A stretch of 37,280 nt of DNA from an uncultured Pelagibacteraceae bacterium (GCA_902516065.1 CABXXB010000006.1:1-37280), one strand, 5' to 3'. Positions 23,136-32,671 are shown, counted from the first letter of the stretch. Made by a program: numbers and translations. Notes: generated from the sequence alone by a model not told the origin.

Positions 23136-23426
23136 CTAAAATATTAATGGTGCAATATAGAGCTTCATACACATTTCAATAAACCAAATCAATAAAAGAA
23201 GTATAATTGGAGAGATATCTAAAGAACCTAAATTAGGCAGAAATCTTCTAATTCGATTAAGAAATGGATCAGTTAATCTATATGTAAGCTCTAATATTGA
23301 ATAAACAAATCTATTATGGGTATTTAAAATATTAAAAGCGATTAGCCAGCTTATCAGGACATTAGCTATTACAACATAGGAATAAAGTTTTAAAATTTGT
23401 AATACTAGATAAAAAACAGCAATCAT
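23136..23426 (-). CDS. YggT family membrane protein
   Basis: A 96-aa membrane protein with two long hydrophobic helices (about residues 2-33 and 66-96) separated by the conserved segment LTYRLTDPFLNRIRRFLPNLGSLDISPI. This LTxPxLxxIRxxxPxxGxxDxSP pattern is the YggT signature. The family is linked to osmotic shock tolerance and cell-division membrane organisation in some bacteria. Its start overlaps the mscS stop by 4 nt and folD follows by 6 nt, so the gene is inside the hemC-folD operon. Confidence 0.92.
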   Translation of the reverse strand: MIAVFYLVLQILKLYSYVVIANVLISWLIAFNILNTHNRFVYSILELTYRLTDPFLNRIRRFLPNLGSLDISPIILLLLIWFIEMCMKLYIAPLIF

Positions 23427-24508
23427 TTCTTTTCGATGTAAATAGACTGGCTAGGAAAAGCAAAAGATGCTTTGTTGTTTTCTACAATCTTTTTAATTTC
23501 TATAGCCAATTTTTCTTTTACTGAAAGCCATTCATTCCAACTATCTGATTTTGTAAAACAACGAACATACATATCGATTGAACTATCTGAAAATTTATCA
23601 ACCCTTACTGCGATTCCAATATTAGTATCAAAATCTTCACTTTTTTTAATATGTTCTTCAATTTGATTTCGAATAGTTTTTAGCTGATCAATTGTTGTGT
23701 CATATTGAAGAGTGATAATCCAACTTATTAACCAGTTTGAAGTTTCACTTACATTCACAACTGCATTTTCTGCAAACTGAAAATTTGGAATTATTGCTAA
23801 CGATTTATCAAATTTTCGAATTGTAGTTGATCGAAATCCAATTTTTTCAACTATTCCCTCTATTATCCCATCTACTAAAATCCAATCTCCTATTTTAAAT
23901 CTTTTTTCAACAAGGACTAAAATTCCTGAAATCAAATTTTTAAAAAGATCTTGTGCACCTAAAGCTACAGCTACACCAAACAATCCAAGTCCTGCAATAA
24001 TTGGGCCAATTTTTATTCCCCACAGTTCTAACACGGCTGCGAGACCTAAAATAAAAATTAAAATTTTAAGAGATTTAATAATCCAGCCAATTAATTCCCT
24101 TGTTAAAATTTTATCTAACCCACTTAAAATATAAGAAATAGGTTCAATTATTTGATGAATAACCCAAAAAATTAAGATGGTAATTAAGGTTCTATTTATT
24201 GTATCTGCTACTTCTCGACCTTCACTTGAAAAAGTCATGTAATAACTTGCTATAAAAAAACCTAAAACGATCGGTAGAAACCTTGCTGGCCCTACTAACG
24301 CTTTTACAAAAGTATCATCTAGTTTATTTGTTGTTCTTTTTGAAATTACCTCTAATTTTTTAATTATTAATTTACTTATTAAACCTCTAAATATTAAAAA
24401 TATTAGAAATATTCCTATTCCTATTAAAATTTGAAAAATATCAACTCCAAGAATTCCTTTATTCCATACAGACAAAAAAATTTCAGAAAAATTATTTATT
24501 ATTTCCAT
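23423..24508 (-). CDS. small-conductance mechanosensitive channel (MscS family)
   Basis: A 361-aa MscS-type channel that releases solutes on hypo-osmotic stress. There are five predicted helices: one at 18-40, others around 80-170, then the pore helix with G/A packing, GLGLFGVAVALGAQDLFKN, followed by ISGILVLVEKRFKIGDWI at the start of the beta domain. The cytosolic vestibule (GFRSTTIRKFDKSLAIIPNFQFAE) is typical. It is longer at the N-terminus than E. coli MscS (286 aa), as in many YnaI-like forms. The surrounding operon has heme genes upstream and yggT downstream. Confidence 0.92.
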   Translation of the reverse strand: MEIINNFSEIFLSVWNKGILGVDIFQILIGIGIFLIFLIFRGLISKLIIKKLEVISKRTTNKLDDTFVKALVGPARFLPIVLGFFIASYYMTFSSEGREVADTINRTLITILIFWVIHQIIEPISYILSGLDKILTRELIGWIIKSLKILIFILGLAAVLELWGIKIGPIIAGLGLFGVAVALGAQDLFKNLISGILVLVEKRFKIGDWILVDGIIEGIVEKIGFRSTTIRKFDKSLAIIPNFQFAENAVVNVSETSNWLISWIITLQYDTTIDQLKTIRNQIEEHIKKSEDFDTNIGIAVRVDKFSDSSIDMYVRCFTKSDSWNEWLSVKEKLAIEIKKIVENNKASFAFPSQSIYIEKK

Positions 24509-24510
24509 AG

Positions 24511-25209
24511 CTAAATTTTATATAACAAAAACTCTTCTTCTCCAGGATTAAAAAGAAAAATTTTCTTCCATTTAATTTCATTCAATATTGATGAGGTTTT
24601 TTCGCCTAAACACATTAAATTTGTGTTCATCCAAAGAGATTCGGACTTATAGATTTTAATGAATTTTAAGAAGCTAGATGCACTGTTTTTGGAATATACA
24701 TAAACTATGTCGGGCATATTGGACTTTAGAACTTCAATAAAATTTTCATCAAATTTTTCATTATGACTTGTCCGATAATTTATAATTCTTTTAATATTAT
24801 ATCCTTCTTTCATTAATTGATGATCAAGATCTGTGGAGATTGTTTCTCCACTTACATAAATTAAGTTACCAATTTTTTGTTCAAAATTTTGAAGAATCAA
24901 TTCCTTCAAATTTTCTACATTACCCTCTGCAGCTATCACATTTTGAAAACCAACACTTCTAGCTTTTTTTTCTGTAGCAGTACCTACACAGAAACATAAA
25001 AGGTTTTTATCAATATTTTTTAAATTTAAAAATTTTACTGCGTTAGCACTTGTAAAAATTATTCCTTTGTAATCTAAAAAATTAACATGCTCATAATCTA
25101 ACTTATTAATATTTATAAGTGGAAGATGAGAAACTTGATGTCCCAAAGATTTTAGTTTTAGTATCATTTCGTGACAATCTTCTAACGGTCTAGTTAATAG
25201 AATATGCAT
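24511..25209 (-). CDS. hemD: uroporphyrinogen-III synthase
   Basis: HemD cyclises hydroxymethylbilane to uroporphyrinogen III. The family is poorly conserved; support comes from the N-terminal LLTRPLEDCHEMILKLKSLG, the LPLININKLDY region, the GIIFTSANAVKFL strand (residues about 47-60), CVGTATEKKARSVGF and a C-terminal DIVYVYSKNSASSF. The 232-aa length is normal. It starts a single base downstream of the hemC stop, the usual hemC-hemD order, which makes the call secure despite low identity. Confidence 0.93.
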   Translation of the reverse strand: MHILLTRPLEDCHEMILKLKSLGHQVSHLPLININKLDYEHVNFLDYKGIIFTSANAVKFLNLKNIDKNLLCFCVGTATEKKARSVGFQNVIAAEGNVENLKELILQNFEQKIGNLIYVSGETISTDLDHQLMKEGYNIKRIINYRTSHNEKFDENFIEVLKSNMPDIVYVYSKNSASSFLKFIKIYKSESLWMNTNLMCLGEKTSSILNEIKWKKIFLFNPGEEEFLLYKI

Positions 25210-25210
25210 A

Positions 25211-26128
25211 TTATTTTTTATAAGAATTATTTGATTTTTTTTTTAATAGTTCTCCAACTTTAAAACCTAATTTTTTTGCATCACTTATTTTTGATGTTTT
25301 TTTTTCATAAAATCTCTGACTACCATCTAGAGAAAAAAGCTCTGCCTCTAAGACTATATTATCATCCTCCATAAATGAATGGACTCCTACAGCTGTTTCA
25401 CAGTCCCCCTCTAAGACTTTAAGAACATTTCTTTCAGCATGAGCTCTCTCAAATGTTTTTTTATCATTAATCTTTTCTAATATTGAAATTATTTTGTTAT
25501 CATTGTTACGGCATTGAAGCGCAATAATACCCTGTCCTGCGCTAGGAATTATTTCTGATGTTGAAAATACTTCGGTAACTTTATCCTCTATTTCTAAAGA
25601 TTTAATTCCTGCATAAGACAAAATTATTCCATCATACAAACCATCATAAAGTTTTTTAATTCTAGTGTCGACATTACCTCTTATAATTTTACAGTTTAGA
25701 TCACTTCTCATATTTTTGATTTGAAATTCTCTTCGCAAAGACGAGGTTCCAATAATTGAATTTGATTTTAATTCTTTTAGTTTTTTTTTATCTTTTGTAA
25801 TTAAAATCTCTCTTGGATCATTTCTTTCTAAAAAAGTATCAATCATTAAACCTGTCGTCTCTATTGCTGGTAAATCTTTTAAAGCATGGACCGCTATATC
25901 AATTTTTTTTTCTTGTAACTCTTTTTCTATATTTGTTGAAAATAAACCTTTACCTCCCACTTCTGATAATCTTATATCCTGAACTTGGTCACCTTTGGTG
26001 GTTATTTTTTTAATTAAAATATCTTCATCTTTTAAATTAGTATTATGAATGATCTTATCTTTGGCAATTTGTGCATAAATTAATGCTAACTTGCTCCCTC
26101 TTGATCCTATTTTTATTTTATTATTCAT
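25211..26128 (-). CDS. hemC: hydroxymethylbilane synthase (porphobilinogen deaminase)
   Basis: HemC polymerises four porphobilinogens to hydroxymethylbilane. The start is the ATG at 26128 (MNNKIKIGSRGSKLAL); a longer open frame upstream is rejected because it lacks homology and runs through the divergent tsaD gene. The resulting 305 aa is the normal length. Catalytic landmarks: SRGSKLALIYAQ, HALKDLPA with the active-site Asp region, GTSSLRREFQ, RGNVDTRIKKL, PSAGQGIIALQCR and the cofactor-attachment Cys in LEGDCETAVG. First gene of a seven-gene minus-strand operon and divergent from tsaD by 55 nt. Confidence 0.97.
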   Translation of the reverse strand: MNNKIKIGSRGSKLALIYAQIAKDKIIHNTNLKDEDILIKKITTKGDQVQDIRLSEVGGKGLFSTNIEKELQEKKIDIAVHALKDLPAIETTGLMIDTFLERNDPREILITKDKKKLKELKSNSIIGTSSLRREFQIKNMRSDLNCKIIRGNVDTRIKKLYDGLYDGIILSYAGIKSLEIEDKVTEVFSTSEIIPSAGQGIIALQCRNNDNKIISILEKINDKKTFERAHAERNVLKVLEGDCETAVGVHSFMEDDNIVLEAELFSLDGSQRFYEKKTSKISDAKKLGFKVGELLKKKSNNSYKK

Positions 26129-26183
26129 AATAAATTTATTTCTTACTTGTATTGAGATTGTACAATTAATAAAAACTAATTGA

Positions 26184-27257
26184 ATGAATAAAAAACCCTT
26201 AATTCTAGGTATAGAATCCAGTTGTGATGAAACTGCTGCATCTCTAATAACTGAAAATGAACAAGGAGCCCCAATTATTTTATCAAATATCATTTCAAGC
26301 CAAGTTGATGTGCATAAAGATTTTGGTGGAGTGGTTCCTGAATTAGCTGCTAGATCACATATGGAAAAAATAGATTGGATAGTTAAAAAAGCAATTGATA
26401 AAAGTGGAAAAAATATTGAAGAAATTGATGCCGTTGCCTCTACAGCTGGTCCAGGTTTAATCGTTTGCTTATCTGTGGGCTTAAGTTTTGGTAAAGCTTT
26501 TGCTGCTTCACTAAACAAACCTTTCATCGCCGTCAATCATTTAGAAGGTCATGCACTTAGTCCGAAAATTAATTCAAATATAAACTATCCATACTTACTC
26601 TTGTTAATTTCAGGTGGACATTCACAATTTTTAAATGTTCAAGGGCTTGGAAAATATAAAAGATTAGGAACAACAATTGATGATGCGTTAGGTGAGGCTT
26701 TTGATAAAACTGCAAAACTTTTAGGAGTAGAATTTCCTGGCGGTCCACAGATAGAAATTATGGCCAAAAAAGGTGACCCAAACAAATATGATTTACCAAA
26801 ACCAATATTTCATAAAGGTGGGTGTAACTTATCTTTTTCTGGTCTTAAAACTGCAATTCTTAAAATAACTAAAGATATTAAGACTGAACAAGAAAAATTT
26901 GATCTTGCTGCATCATTTCAGAAAACTATTAATGAAATTTTATACAAGAAAACTAAGATAGCCTTTAGTGAATTTGAAAAACAAAGTAGACCGAAAGAAA
27001 AAATATTCGTGGTCGCAGGTGGGGTAGCTGCGAATAAAAAGATAAGATCTATGCTTACAGATTTATGTTCTGAAAAAAATTATCAAAGTATATTTCCTCC
27101 AATTGAATTGTGCGGTGATAATGCTGCGATGATTGCAATGGTTGGTTTAGAAAAATTAAAATTAAAAAAATTTAGTAAATTAGATCATCCTGCTAAACCA
27201 AGGTGGCCCCTTGACGAAGATGCTGCTTTTTTAAAAGGTGCTGGGATTCAATTATAA
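26184..27257 (+). CDS. tsaD: tRNA N6-threonylcarbamoyladenosine transferase TsaD
   Basis: TsaD transfers threonylcarbamoyl from TC-AMP to A37 of ANN-decoding tRNAs. At 357 aa it is full length. Seen: the ASKHA N-terminus LGIESSCDETAAS, VVPELAARSHM, the metal ligand motif NHLEGH, LISGGHSQF, TIDDALGEAFDKTAKLLG and VAGGVAANKKIRSML. The Asp in CGDNAAMIA completes the metal site. The stop shares its last base with the start of the EVE gene (position 27257). The divergent position opposite hemC recurs in Alphaproteobacteria. Confidence 0.97.
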   Translation: MNKKPLILGIESSCDETAASLITENEQGAPIILSNIISSQVDVHKDFGGVVPELAARSHMEKIDWIVKKAIDKSGKNIEEIDAVASTAGPGLIVCLSVGLSFGKAFAASLNKPFIAVNHLEGHALSPKINSNINYPYLLLLISGGHSQFLNVQGLGKYKRLGTTIDDALGEAFDKTAKLLGVEFPGGPQIEIMAKKGDPNKYDLPKPIFHKGGCNLSFSGLKTAILKITKDIKTEQEKFDLAASFQKTINEILYKKTKIAFSEFEKQSRPKEKIFVVAGGVAANKKIRSMLTDLCSEKNYQSIFPPIELCGDNAAMIAMVGLEKLKLKKFSKLDHPAKPRWPLDEDAAFLKGAGIQL

Positions 27258-27670
27258 TGCAATACTGGTTAATGAAATCAGAACCAGATGTCTGGTCAAT
27301 TGATCAACAAAAAAAAGCTGGTGTAAAAGGATCGGCATGGGATGGCGTACGAAACTATCAAGCTGCAAAAAATTTAAGAACAATGAAAAAAGGAGATCTG
27401 TGTTTTTTTTATCATTCAAATATTGGAAAAGAGATTGTAGGAGTTGTAGAAGTTATCAAAGAAGCATATTTAGACAAAACAGATAAATCAGGTCGTTTTG
27501 TTGCTGTAACAGTTAAGTATTTACACAAATTAAAAAAACCTGTTAATCTTGATGAGATAAAGAAAAACAAGCAATTAAGCCATTTAGCACTAATAAAACA
27601 AAGCAGATTGTCTGTAATGCCAATTGACTCTAAAAGCTGGAAAATCTTGAATAAGATGGGTAAAACTTAG
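27257..27670 (+). CDS. EVE domain-containing protein
   Basis: A 137-aa single EVE (PUA-like) domain, the bacterial counterpart of thymocyte nuclear protein 1. The N-terminus [14 protein letters not shown], the [20 protein letters not shown] segment and FFYHSN are the key signature; EIVGVVEV and the [14 protein letters not shown] tail complete it. EVE domains bind modified bases such as 5-methylcytosine in DNA or modified RNA. A role connected to tRNA modification would fit its one-base overlap with tsaD, but that is inference. Confidence 0.93.
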   Translation: MQYWLMKSEPDVWSIDQQKKAGVKGSAWDGVRNYQAAKNLRTMKKGDLCFFYHSNIGKEIVGVVEVIKEAYLDKTDKSGRFVAVTVKYLHKLKKPVNLDEIKKNKQLSHLALIKQSRLSVMPIDSKSWKILNKMGKT

Positions 27671-27687
27671 TTTTAAATTTGAAATTT

Positions 27688-29790
27688 ATGCCAAAAAAAA
27701 AGAAAAAAAGAAAAGTAAAAAAAAAAACTTCTAAAAAAAAATCAGTCAGAAGAAAAGTAAAAAGAAAAACTTCTAAAAAAAAATCAGTCAGAAGAAAAGT
27801 AAAAAGAAAAACTTCTAAAAATAAAAATAAAAAAACTGAAAATAAAGACTCACCAGCTGAATTAATTATCAAAAGTAAACCTGAGTGGATAAGAGCAAGT
27901 TTAGCAAGTAAAGCTCAATATCAAAAAAAATATAATGAATCGATTAAAAACAATGAGAATTTTTGGAAAAAAGAGGGAAAAAGAATTACTTGGATAAAAC
28001 CTTATAAAAAAATTAAAGAAGTTAAATATAGCTCTACGGATGTTAAAATTAAATGGTTCCATGATGGAACCTTAAATGCATCAGCTAACTGTATTGATAG
28101 ACATTTAAAAGATAAAAAAGATAAGACTGCAATAATTTGGGCTGGGGATGATCCTAAAGATAGTCAAAAAATTTCATATAAACAACTTCACCAAAAAGTA
28201 TCTAAGGCCGCAAATGGTTTAAAAAAATTAGGAATTAAAAAAGGTGATCGGGTAACTATTTATCTAACAATGATACCTGAATTAGCAATTTTAATGTTAG
28301 CTTGTGCGAGAATTGGTGCTGTTCATTCAATCATTTTTGGAGGATTTTCTGCAGACTCTATTTCTGGCAGAGTTAACGATTGTGAATCGGAATATATTAT
28401 TACTGCAGACGAGGGTGTTAGAGGGGGAAAAACAATTCCTTTAAAAGCAACAACTGATGAAGCATTACAAAGCTGTCCGAATGTAAAAAAATGTATTGTG
28501 GTAAAAAGAACAGGGAATGAAATTGGATGGAATAGTCAAAGAGATATTTGGTATCATGATTTAATCAAAGATGTTTCTTCTTATTGTGAACCAGAAGAAA
28601 TGAATGCAGAGGATCCATTATTTATACTTTATACTTCTGGATCAACTGGCAAACCGAAAGGAGTATTACATACTACTGGTGGTTATATGGTTTACGCATC
28701 AATGACACATCAGTACATTTTTAATTATAAACCAAAAGATATTTATTGGTGTACTGCTGATATAGGTTGGGTCACCGGTCATAGTTATATTATTTATGGG
28801 CCTCTTGCTAATGGAGCAACAACTATAATGTTTGAAGGAATTCCTAATTATCCTGATACTTCAAGGTGGTGGCAGATAATTGATAAATATAAAGTTAATA
28901 CTTTCTATACTGCCCCAACAGCTATAAGAGCATTAATGAGAGAAGGTGATGGTCCTGTTAACAAAACTTCAAGAAAATCTTTAAAACTATTAGGAACAGT
29001 GGGAGAACCAATAAACCCTGAAGCTTGGATGTGGTATTTCAAAACTGTTGGAAATTCTAAATGTCCAATAGTTGATACATGGTGGCAAACAGAAACCGGT
29101 GGAATTATGATAGCCCCTCAGACAGGAGCAATGCCTTTAAAACCTGGTTCAGCTACAAAACCATTTTATGGAATTAAACCTGCACTTTTGAATAAAGAAG
29201 GAAAAGAAATAAAAGGAGCTGGAGAAGGAAGACTTTGTATATCTCAGTCTTGGCCAGGACAAATGAGAACTGTTTATGGAGATCATCAAAGATTTATAGA
29301 CACATATTTTTCTCAATTCGAAGGAAAATATTTTACTGGTGACGGATGTAAAAGAGATAAAGACGGTTATTATTGGATCACTGGAAGGGTTGATGATGTG
29401 ATAATTGTATCTGGACATAATTTGGGTACTGCTGAAATTGAAAGTGCTTTTGTTGCTCATCCTAAAGTAGCTGAAGCTGCTGTTGTTGGATATCCTCATG
29501 ATATAAAAGGAAATGGTTTATATTGTTATGTAACTTTAAATGCTGGTGAGTCAGAAACTGGAGAGCTTGAAAGAGATTTAAAACTTTGGGTTAGAAAGCA
29601 AATAGGTCCTCTTGCAACACCGGACTTAATTCATTTTACTCCTGGGTTACCAAAAACAAGATCTGGAAAAATAATGAGAAGAATTTTAAGAAAAATTGCA
29701 GCAAATGAACATAACCAATTAGGAGATACTACAACGCTAGCAGATCCTAGTGTTGTTGAAAGTCTAGTAGATAATAGAAAAAATAATTAA
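27688..29790 (+). CDS. acs: acetyl-CoA synthetase with basic repeat N-terminal tail
   Basis: Acs makes acetyl-CoA from acetate, ATP and CoA. The enzyme begins around residue 60 ([15 protein letters not shown]) and is complete: [16 protein letters not shown], the AMP motif [39 protein letters not shown], and the acetylation-site C-terminus [11 protein letters not shown]. In front of it sits an unusual tail of about 55 residues, almost only Lys, Arg, Ser, Thr and Val, built from 14-residue repeats. No ATG, GTG or TTG lies between 27688 and the conserved domain in this frame, so the tail must be translated. The ATG at 27688 is preferred over a TTG three codons upstream. It is 17 nt from the EVE gene. 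Confidence 0.95.
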   Translation: MPKKKKKRKVKKKTSKKKSVRRKVKRKTSKKKSVRRKVKRKTSKNKNKKTENKDSPAELIIKSKPEWIRASLASKAQYQKKYNESIKNNENFWKKEGKRITWIKPYKKIKEVKYSSTDVKIKWFHDGTLNASANCIDRHLKDKKDKTAIIWAGDDPKDSQKISYKQLHQKVSKAANGLKKLGIKKGDRVTIYLTMIPELAILMLACARIGAVHSIIFGGFSADSISGRVNDCESEYIITADEGVRGGKTIPLKATTDEALQSCPNVKKCIVVKRTGNEIGWNSQRDIWYHDLIKDVSSYCEPEEMNAEDPLFILYTSGSTGKPKGVLHTTGGYMVYASMTHQYIFNYKPKDIYWCTADIGWVTGHSYIIYGPLANGATTIMFEGIPNYPDTSRWWQIIDKYKVNTFYTAPTAIRALMREGDGPVNKTSRKSLKLLGTVGEPINPEAWMWYFKTVGNSKCPIVDTWWQTETGGIMIAPQTGAMPLKPGSATKPFYGIKPALLNKEGKEIKGAGEGRLCISQSWPGQMRTVYGDHQRFIDTYFSQFEGKYFTGDGCKRDKDGYYWITGRVDDVIIVSGHNLGTAEIESAFVAHPKVAEAAVVGYPHDIKGNGLYCYVTLNAGESETGELERDLKLWVRKQIGPLATPDLIHFTPGLPKTRSGKIMRRILRKIAANEHNQLGDTTTLADPSVVESLVDNRKNN
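27712..27819 (+). repeat. 42-nt tandem repeat encoding a histone-H1-like basic tail of Acs
   Basis: Two full 42-nt units (27712-27753, 27754-27795) and a partial third unit encode the 14-residue pattern [15 protein letters not shown] at residues 9-22, 23-36 and 37-44. The near-identical nucleotide sequence shows recent tandem duplication, and the in-frame unit length preserves the reading frame. Confidence 0.9.
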
Positions 29791-30410
29791 AATTCTATTC
29801 TTTCCATAAATTCTTTTTTAATAATATCCCATTTTAAAATTGAGGAATTTAAAACAATTTTTCTATCTAATGATTTAAGCTCATCAGCTATTGGAGCCCA
29901 TTTATGCAATGATAAAGCGCTTTGATTGAATGGAATGTCACTATAATAACTTTCCCAATTAATTTTTTCTAACCTTTCGTTAAAAGATCTTTTAGCTTCC
30001 TCAATTACATTTAAGGGCATGTTATTTGAAGTTTCATCATCTAAAATTTTTAAAAAAATTTCTTTAGCTTTATTCATTTCCTCAAAATTAAAATGAACTT
30101 TTAAATAGGAAAAAGTAAAGAAAGTTAGATCTTGAAGAGAGACAGCATAAATATTCCATTTGGCTAAATTTACAGATTTCATAAATTCCTCATTGTCAAA
30201 ATGAAGAACATATCTTGTGCCAATTCTAGTTTTCAAATAACCATATAAGGTAACTTGGGAAACCCAGGCTGATTTCGATTGAATAAATTCTTCCAACTCA
30301 TCGAGGTTTTTAATTTTTTTCTTGGGAATAAATGCCTTGAATAAAGAAAAGAAATAAACCTTAAAATCATTCAAGGATAAGTCTTTCCAGGTAAATTTAT
30401 ATTTTTCCAT
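29787..30410 (-). CDS. conserved hypothetical protein (alphaproteobacterial)
   Basis: A 207-aa soluble protein I know only as an uncharacterised alphaproteobacterial family. The characteristic core is [20 protein letters not shown] (residues about 48-67), followed by a helical region [20 protein letters not shown]. The last third ([37 protein letters not shown]) is charged and helical. No catalytic motif stands out. It converges on acs with a 4-nt overlap and is divergent from the symporter operon over 123 nt. Confidence 0.8.
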   Translation of the reverse strand: MEKYKFTWKDLSLNDFKVYFFSLFKAFIPKKKIKNLDELEEFIQSKSAWVSQVTLYGYLKTRIGTRYVLHFDNEEFMKSVNLAKWNIYAVSLQDLTFFTFSYLKVHFNFEEMNKAKEIFLKILDDETSNNMPLNVIEEAKRSFNERLEKINWESYYSDIPFNQSALSLHKWAPIADELKSLDRKIVLNSSILKWDIIKKEFMERIEF

Positions 30411-30520
30411 AAAATTAAGGTTATTTAAGATTTATAGACCAAAAAAATCACTAATATGAGCGTTTTTTACACTTTTATTATCTTTCATAATGGGTATGTT
30501 TTTCCCCAGTTATAACTAAT

Positions 30521-30528
30521 GAGAGAGG
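30521..30528 (+). promoter_or_regulatory. strong Shine-Dalgarno before the DUF4212 gene
   Basis: GAGAGAGG ends 5 nt before the ATG at 30534. Clear ribosome binding sites are rare in this window, so it suggests high expression of the symporter pair. Confidence 0.6.
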
Positions 30529-30533
30529 TATAA

Positions 30534-30794
30534 ATGTCAAAAAATGAACAACACTGGGAAAAAACCAGAGGTTTGCTATTTGTTACTTTAGCAATCTGGT
30601 TTGTATTCTCAATTGGCATCTTCCTTTTTGGAGCTGAAATGAACGAAGTTGGAGGACCTTTTGGTTATCCTTTAACTTATTGGTTCACTTGTCAGGGTTC
30701 TCTTGGAATTTTCGTAATCCTAATTTTCTGGTTTGCAGGAAGACAAGAAAAAATTGATGAAGAGTTCGGCTTCTCAGAAAGAGAGGATAGTTAA
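30534..30794 (+). CDS. DUF4212 sodium:solute symporter small subunit
   Basis: The 86-aa protein has two transmembrane helices (about residues 15-34 and 50-72). Its signature is W-x-K-T-R-x-L, a Trp-Phe-rich first helix, then GGPFGYPLTYWFTCQGSLGIFV, and a charged tail (RQEKIDEEFGFSE). DUF4212 proteins are almost always paired with VC_2705-type sodium/solute symporters and are treated as small subunits. It shares its last base with the symporter start (TAATG at 30792-30796). A strong ribosome binding site precedes it. Confidence 0.95.
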   Translation: MSKNEQHWEKTRGLLFVTLAIWFVFSIGIFLFGAEMNEVGGPFGYPLTYWFTCQGSLGIFVILIFWFAGRQEKIDEEFGFSEREDS

Positions 30795-32596
30795 TGATTA
30801 AAGGTAAATTTATAGACAATTTGCCTAAGGTTTATGGAATCTATACTGGAGGTTTTATAGGTTTTATAATCTTAATGGCAATTGGTGAGCAGATGGGTAT
30901 GACTGCCAAAGCAATAGGTATTGCTTTCGTAGCATTTACAATATTCATCTATGCATTAATCGGTTATCTATCAAGAACAGCCCAAGCAGATGCGTATTAC
31001 GTAGCTGGAAGACAGGTTCCAACTGTATTCAACGGAATGGCAACGGCAGCAGACTGGATGTCTGGTGCTTCATTTGTTGCAATGGCAGGAGGTATTTACT
31101 TCAAAGGTTACGGTTATATGGCACTACTTGTTGGTTGGACTGGTGGTTATGTGTTAGTTGCAACTTTATTAGCACCTTACCTAAGAAAATTTGGCTGTTA
31201 TACAGTTCCGGATTTTATTGGTACAAGATATGGTGGTAATTTAACTAGGTTTCTTGCAGTAGTAGTTTTAACTGTTGCTTCATTTACCTATGTGACTGCA
31301 CAAATTAACGCTACAGGTACTATTGCATCTGTTGCTCTTGATATCCCATTCCAATACGCAGTTTACGTTGGATTAATAAGTATCTTATTATGTTCGATGT
31401 TAGGTGGTATGAGAGGGGTAACATGGACACAGGTTGCACAATACATTGTGCTAATTATAGCTTACTTACTTCCAGTATTCTGGATCAGTAACGAAATTGG
31501 GGCAGGTTTTTTCCCTCACTTTATGTTAGCTGATGAGGTAGCTAGAATTGCTGAGTTAGAACAACAGTATGGATTTGTAAAAAATTCTGCTGGTGATCTA
31601 GCAAATGTACCTAAAGGGTTAGCTGGAATTACAAAAGCTCACTCTGCAGTAAATGCTACACCTTGGGCATTTATTTCATTAGCACTAGCAATGATGATGG
31701 GAACAGCTTCATTGCCTCACGTGATGATGAGATACTTTACGACTCCAAGTGTAAAAGCAGCTAGAAAATCAGTAGGTTGGTCATTATTCTTTATCTTCCT
31801 ATTGTATTCTTCTGCTCCAATGTTAGCGACACTATCTAAACTGTCATTGATTGATCCATCATTACCAACTGGTATTATCGGTAAATCAATAGCAGAAGTT
31901 CAAGCGATAGATTGGTATCAAAACTGGAACCAAGCTAATCTGATGTTTGTTAGCGACTTTAACGGAAATGGAACTCTTGAATTAAATGAGTTTTTCATGG
32001 GTGGTAAAGCCGTAGTATTAGCAACACCAGAAATAGCTGGATTGCCTTACGTAATCTCAGGTCTAGTTGCTGCTGGAGGTATGGCTGCTGCCATGTCAAC
32101 AGCTGATGGTTTGATTCTAGCAATTGCTAATGCGATCTCACATGATGTTTATTATAAGATCATTGATCCAAAAGCAGAAACTCAAAAAAGACTAACTGTT
32201 GCAAGGGTACTACTTGTAGTAATTGGTTTTGCTGGAGCAACTATTGCAGCAATGGAGATTCAAGGTATCTTAGGTTCAGTAATTTGGGCTTTTGACTTTG
32301 CGATGTCTGGTTTGTTCTTCCCACTTGTACTAGGTGTATGGTGGAAACGTGCTAACAGACAAGGTGCTATAGCTGGTATGGCTTTAGGTCTTGCTTCTGG
32401 TATGGGTTACCTAATTTGGGTACGAAATGGTGGAAGTGGATTCTTAGGAATTACACAGTTAACGTTCGGTATCTTCGGATCTGCAGTGAGTTTAGTAGCA
32501 ATGGTGGTTGTAAGTTTAATGACTTCAGCTCCAGATGCGGCTACTCAAAAAATGGTTGATAATGTAAGGGTACCTTCGGGTAGATCTGTTATCTAA
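30794..32596 (+). CDS. sodium:solute symporter, VC_2705/ActP-like (acetate or small carboxylate)
   Basis: A 600-aa LeuT-fold cation:solute symporter with about 13 helices. Conserved parts are DAYYVAGRQVPTVFNGMATAADWMSGASFV at about 66-95, GGMRGVTWTQVAQY, SLPHVMMRYFTTP, and ISGLVAAGGMAAAMSTADGL. Acetate, propionate or pyruvate are the likely substrates by homology to ActP, supported by acs 1 kb away. An EF-hand-like loop, DFNGNGTLELNE (residues 388-399), is inserted in the extramembrane region before the TM containing the GLPYVISG motif. Codons here are richer in C/G at third positions than in neighbours, a sign of high expression. It ends in a strong terminator. Confidence 0.93.
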   Translation: MIKGKFIDNLPKVYGIYTGGFIGFIILMAIGEQMGMTAKAIGIAFVAFTIFIYALIGYLSRTAQADAYYVAGRQVPTVFNGMATAADWMSGASFVAMAGGIYFKGYGYMALLVGWTGGYVLVATLLAPYLRKFGCYTVPDFIGTRYGGNLTRFLAVVVLTVASFTYVTAQINATGTIASVALDIPFQYAVYVGLISILLCSMLGGMRGVTWTQVAQYIVLIIAYLLPVFWISNEIGAGFFPHFMLADEVARIAELEQQYGFVKNSAGDLANVPKGLAGITKAHSAVNATPWAFISLALAMMMGTASLPHVMMRYFTTPSVKAARKSVGWSLFFIFLLYSSAPMLATLSKLSLIDPSLPTGIIGKSIAEVQAIDWYQNWNQANLMFVSDFNGNGTLELNEFFMGGKAVVLATPEIAGLPYVISGLVAAGGMAAAMSTADGLILAIANAISHDVYYKIIDPKAETQKRLTVARVLLVVIGFAGATIAAMEIQGILGSVIWAFDFAMSGLFFPLVLGVWWKRANRQGAIAGMALGLASGMGYLIWVRNGGSGFLGITQLTFGIFGSAVSLVAMVVVSLMTSAPDAATQKMVDNVRVPSGRSVI

Positions 32597-32613
32597 CTAT
32601 TATTAAAATATTT

Positions 32614-32640
32614 AAGGGGCGATTTATATCGCCCCTTTTA
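32614..32640 (+). terminator. rho-independent terminator after the symporter operon
   Basis: AAGGGGCGAT (32614-32623) pairs perfectly with ATCGCCCCTT (32628-32637) around a TTAT loop, followed by TTA and further T residues. The GC-rich 10-bp stem stands out in this AT-rich window. It begins 18 nt after the symporter stop and is the only strong terminator I see. Confidence 0.93.
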
Positions 32641-32671
32641 TTTCACCTCTCGATAAGTTATAAAATAATTA

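Noticed and set aside
26129..26536. Upstream extension of the hemC reading frame giving a 441-aa protein
   Set aside because: The extra 136 residues have no HemC similarity and lie antisense to tsaD; the ATG at 26128 reproduces the standard HemC start.
27630..27872. Minus-strand open frame opposite the Acs tail, rich in Phe and Leu
   Set aside because: It is the antisense shadow of the Lys/Arg repeat; its apparent repeats are only the complement of the real coding repeat.
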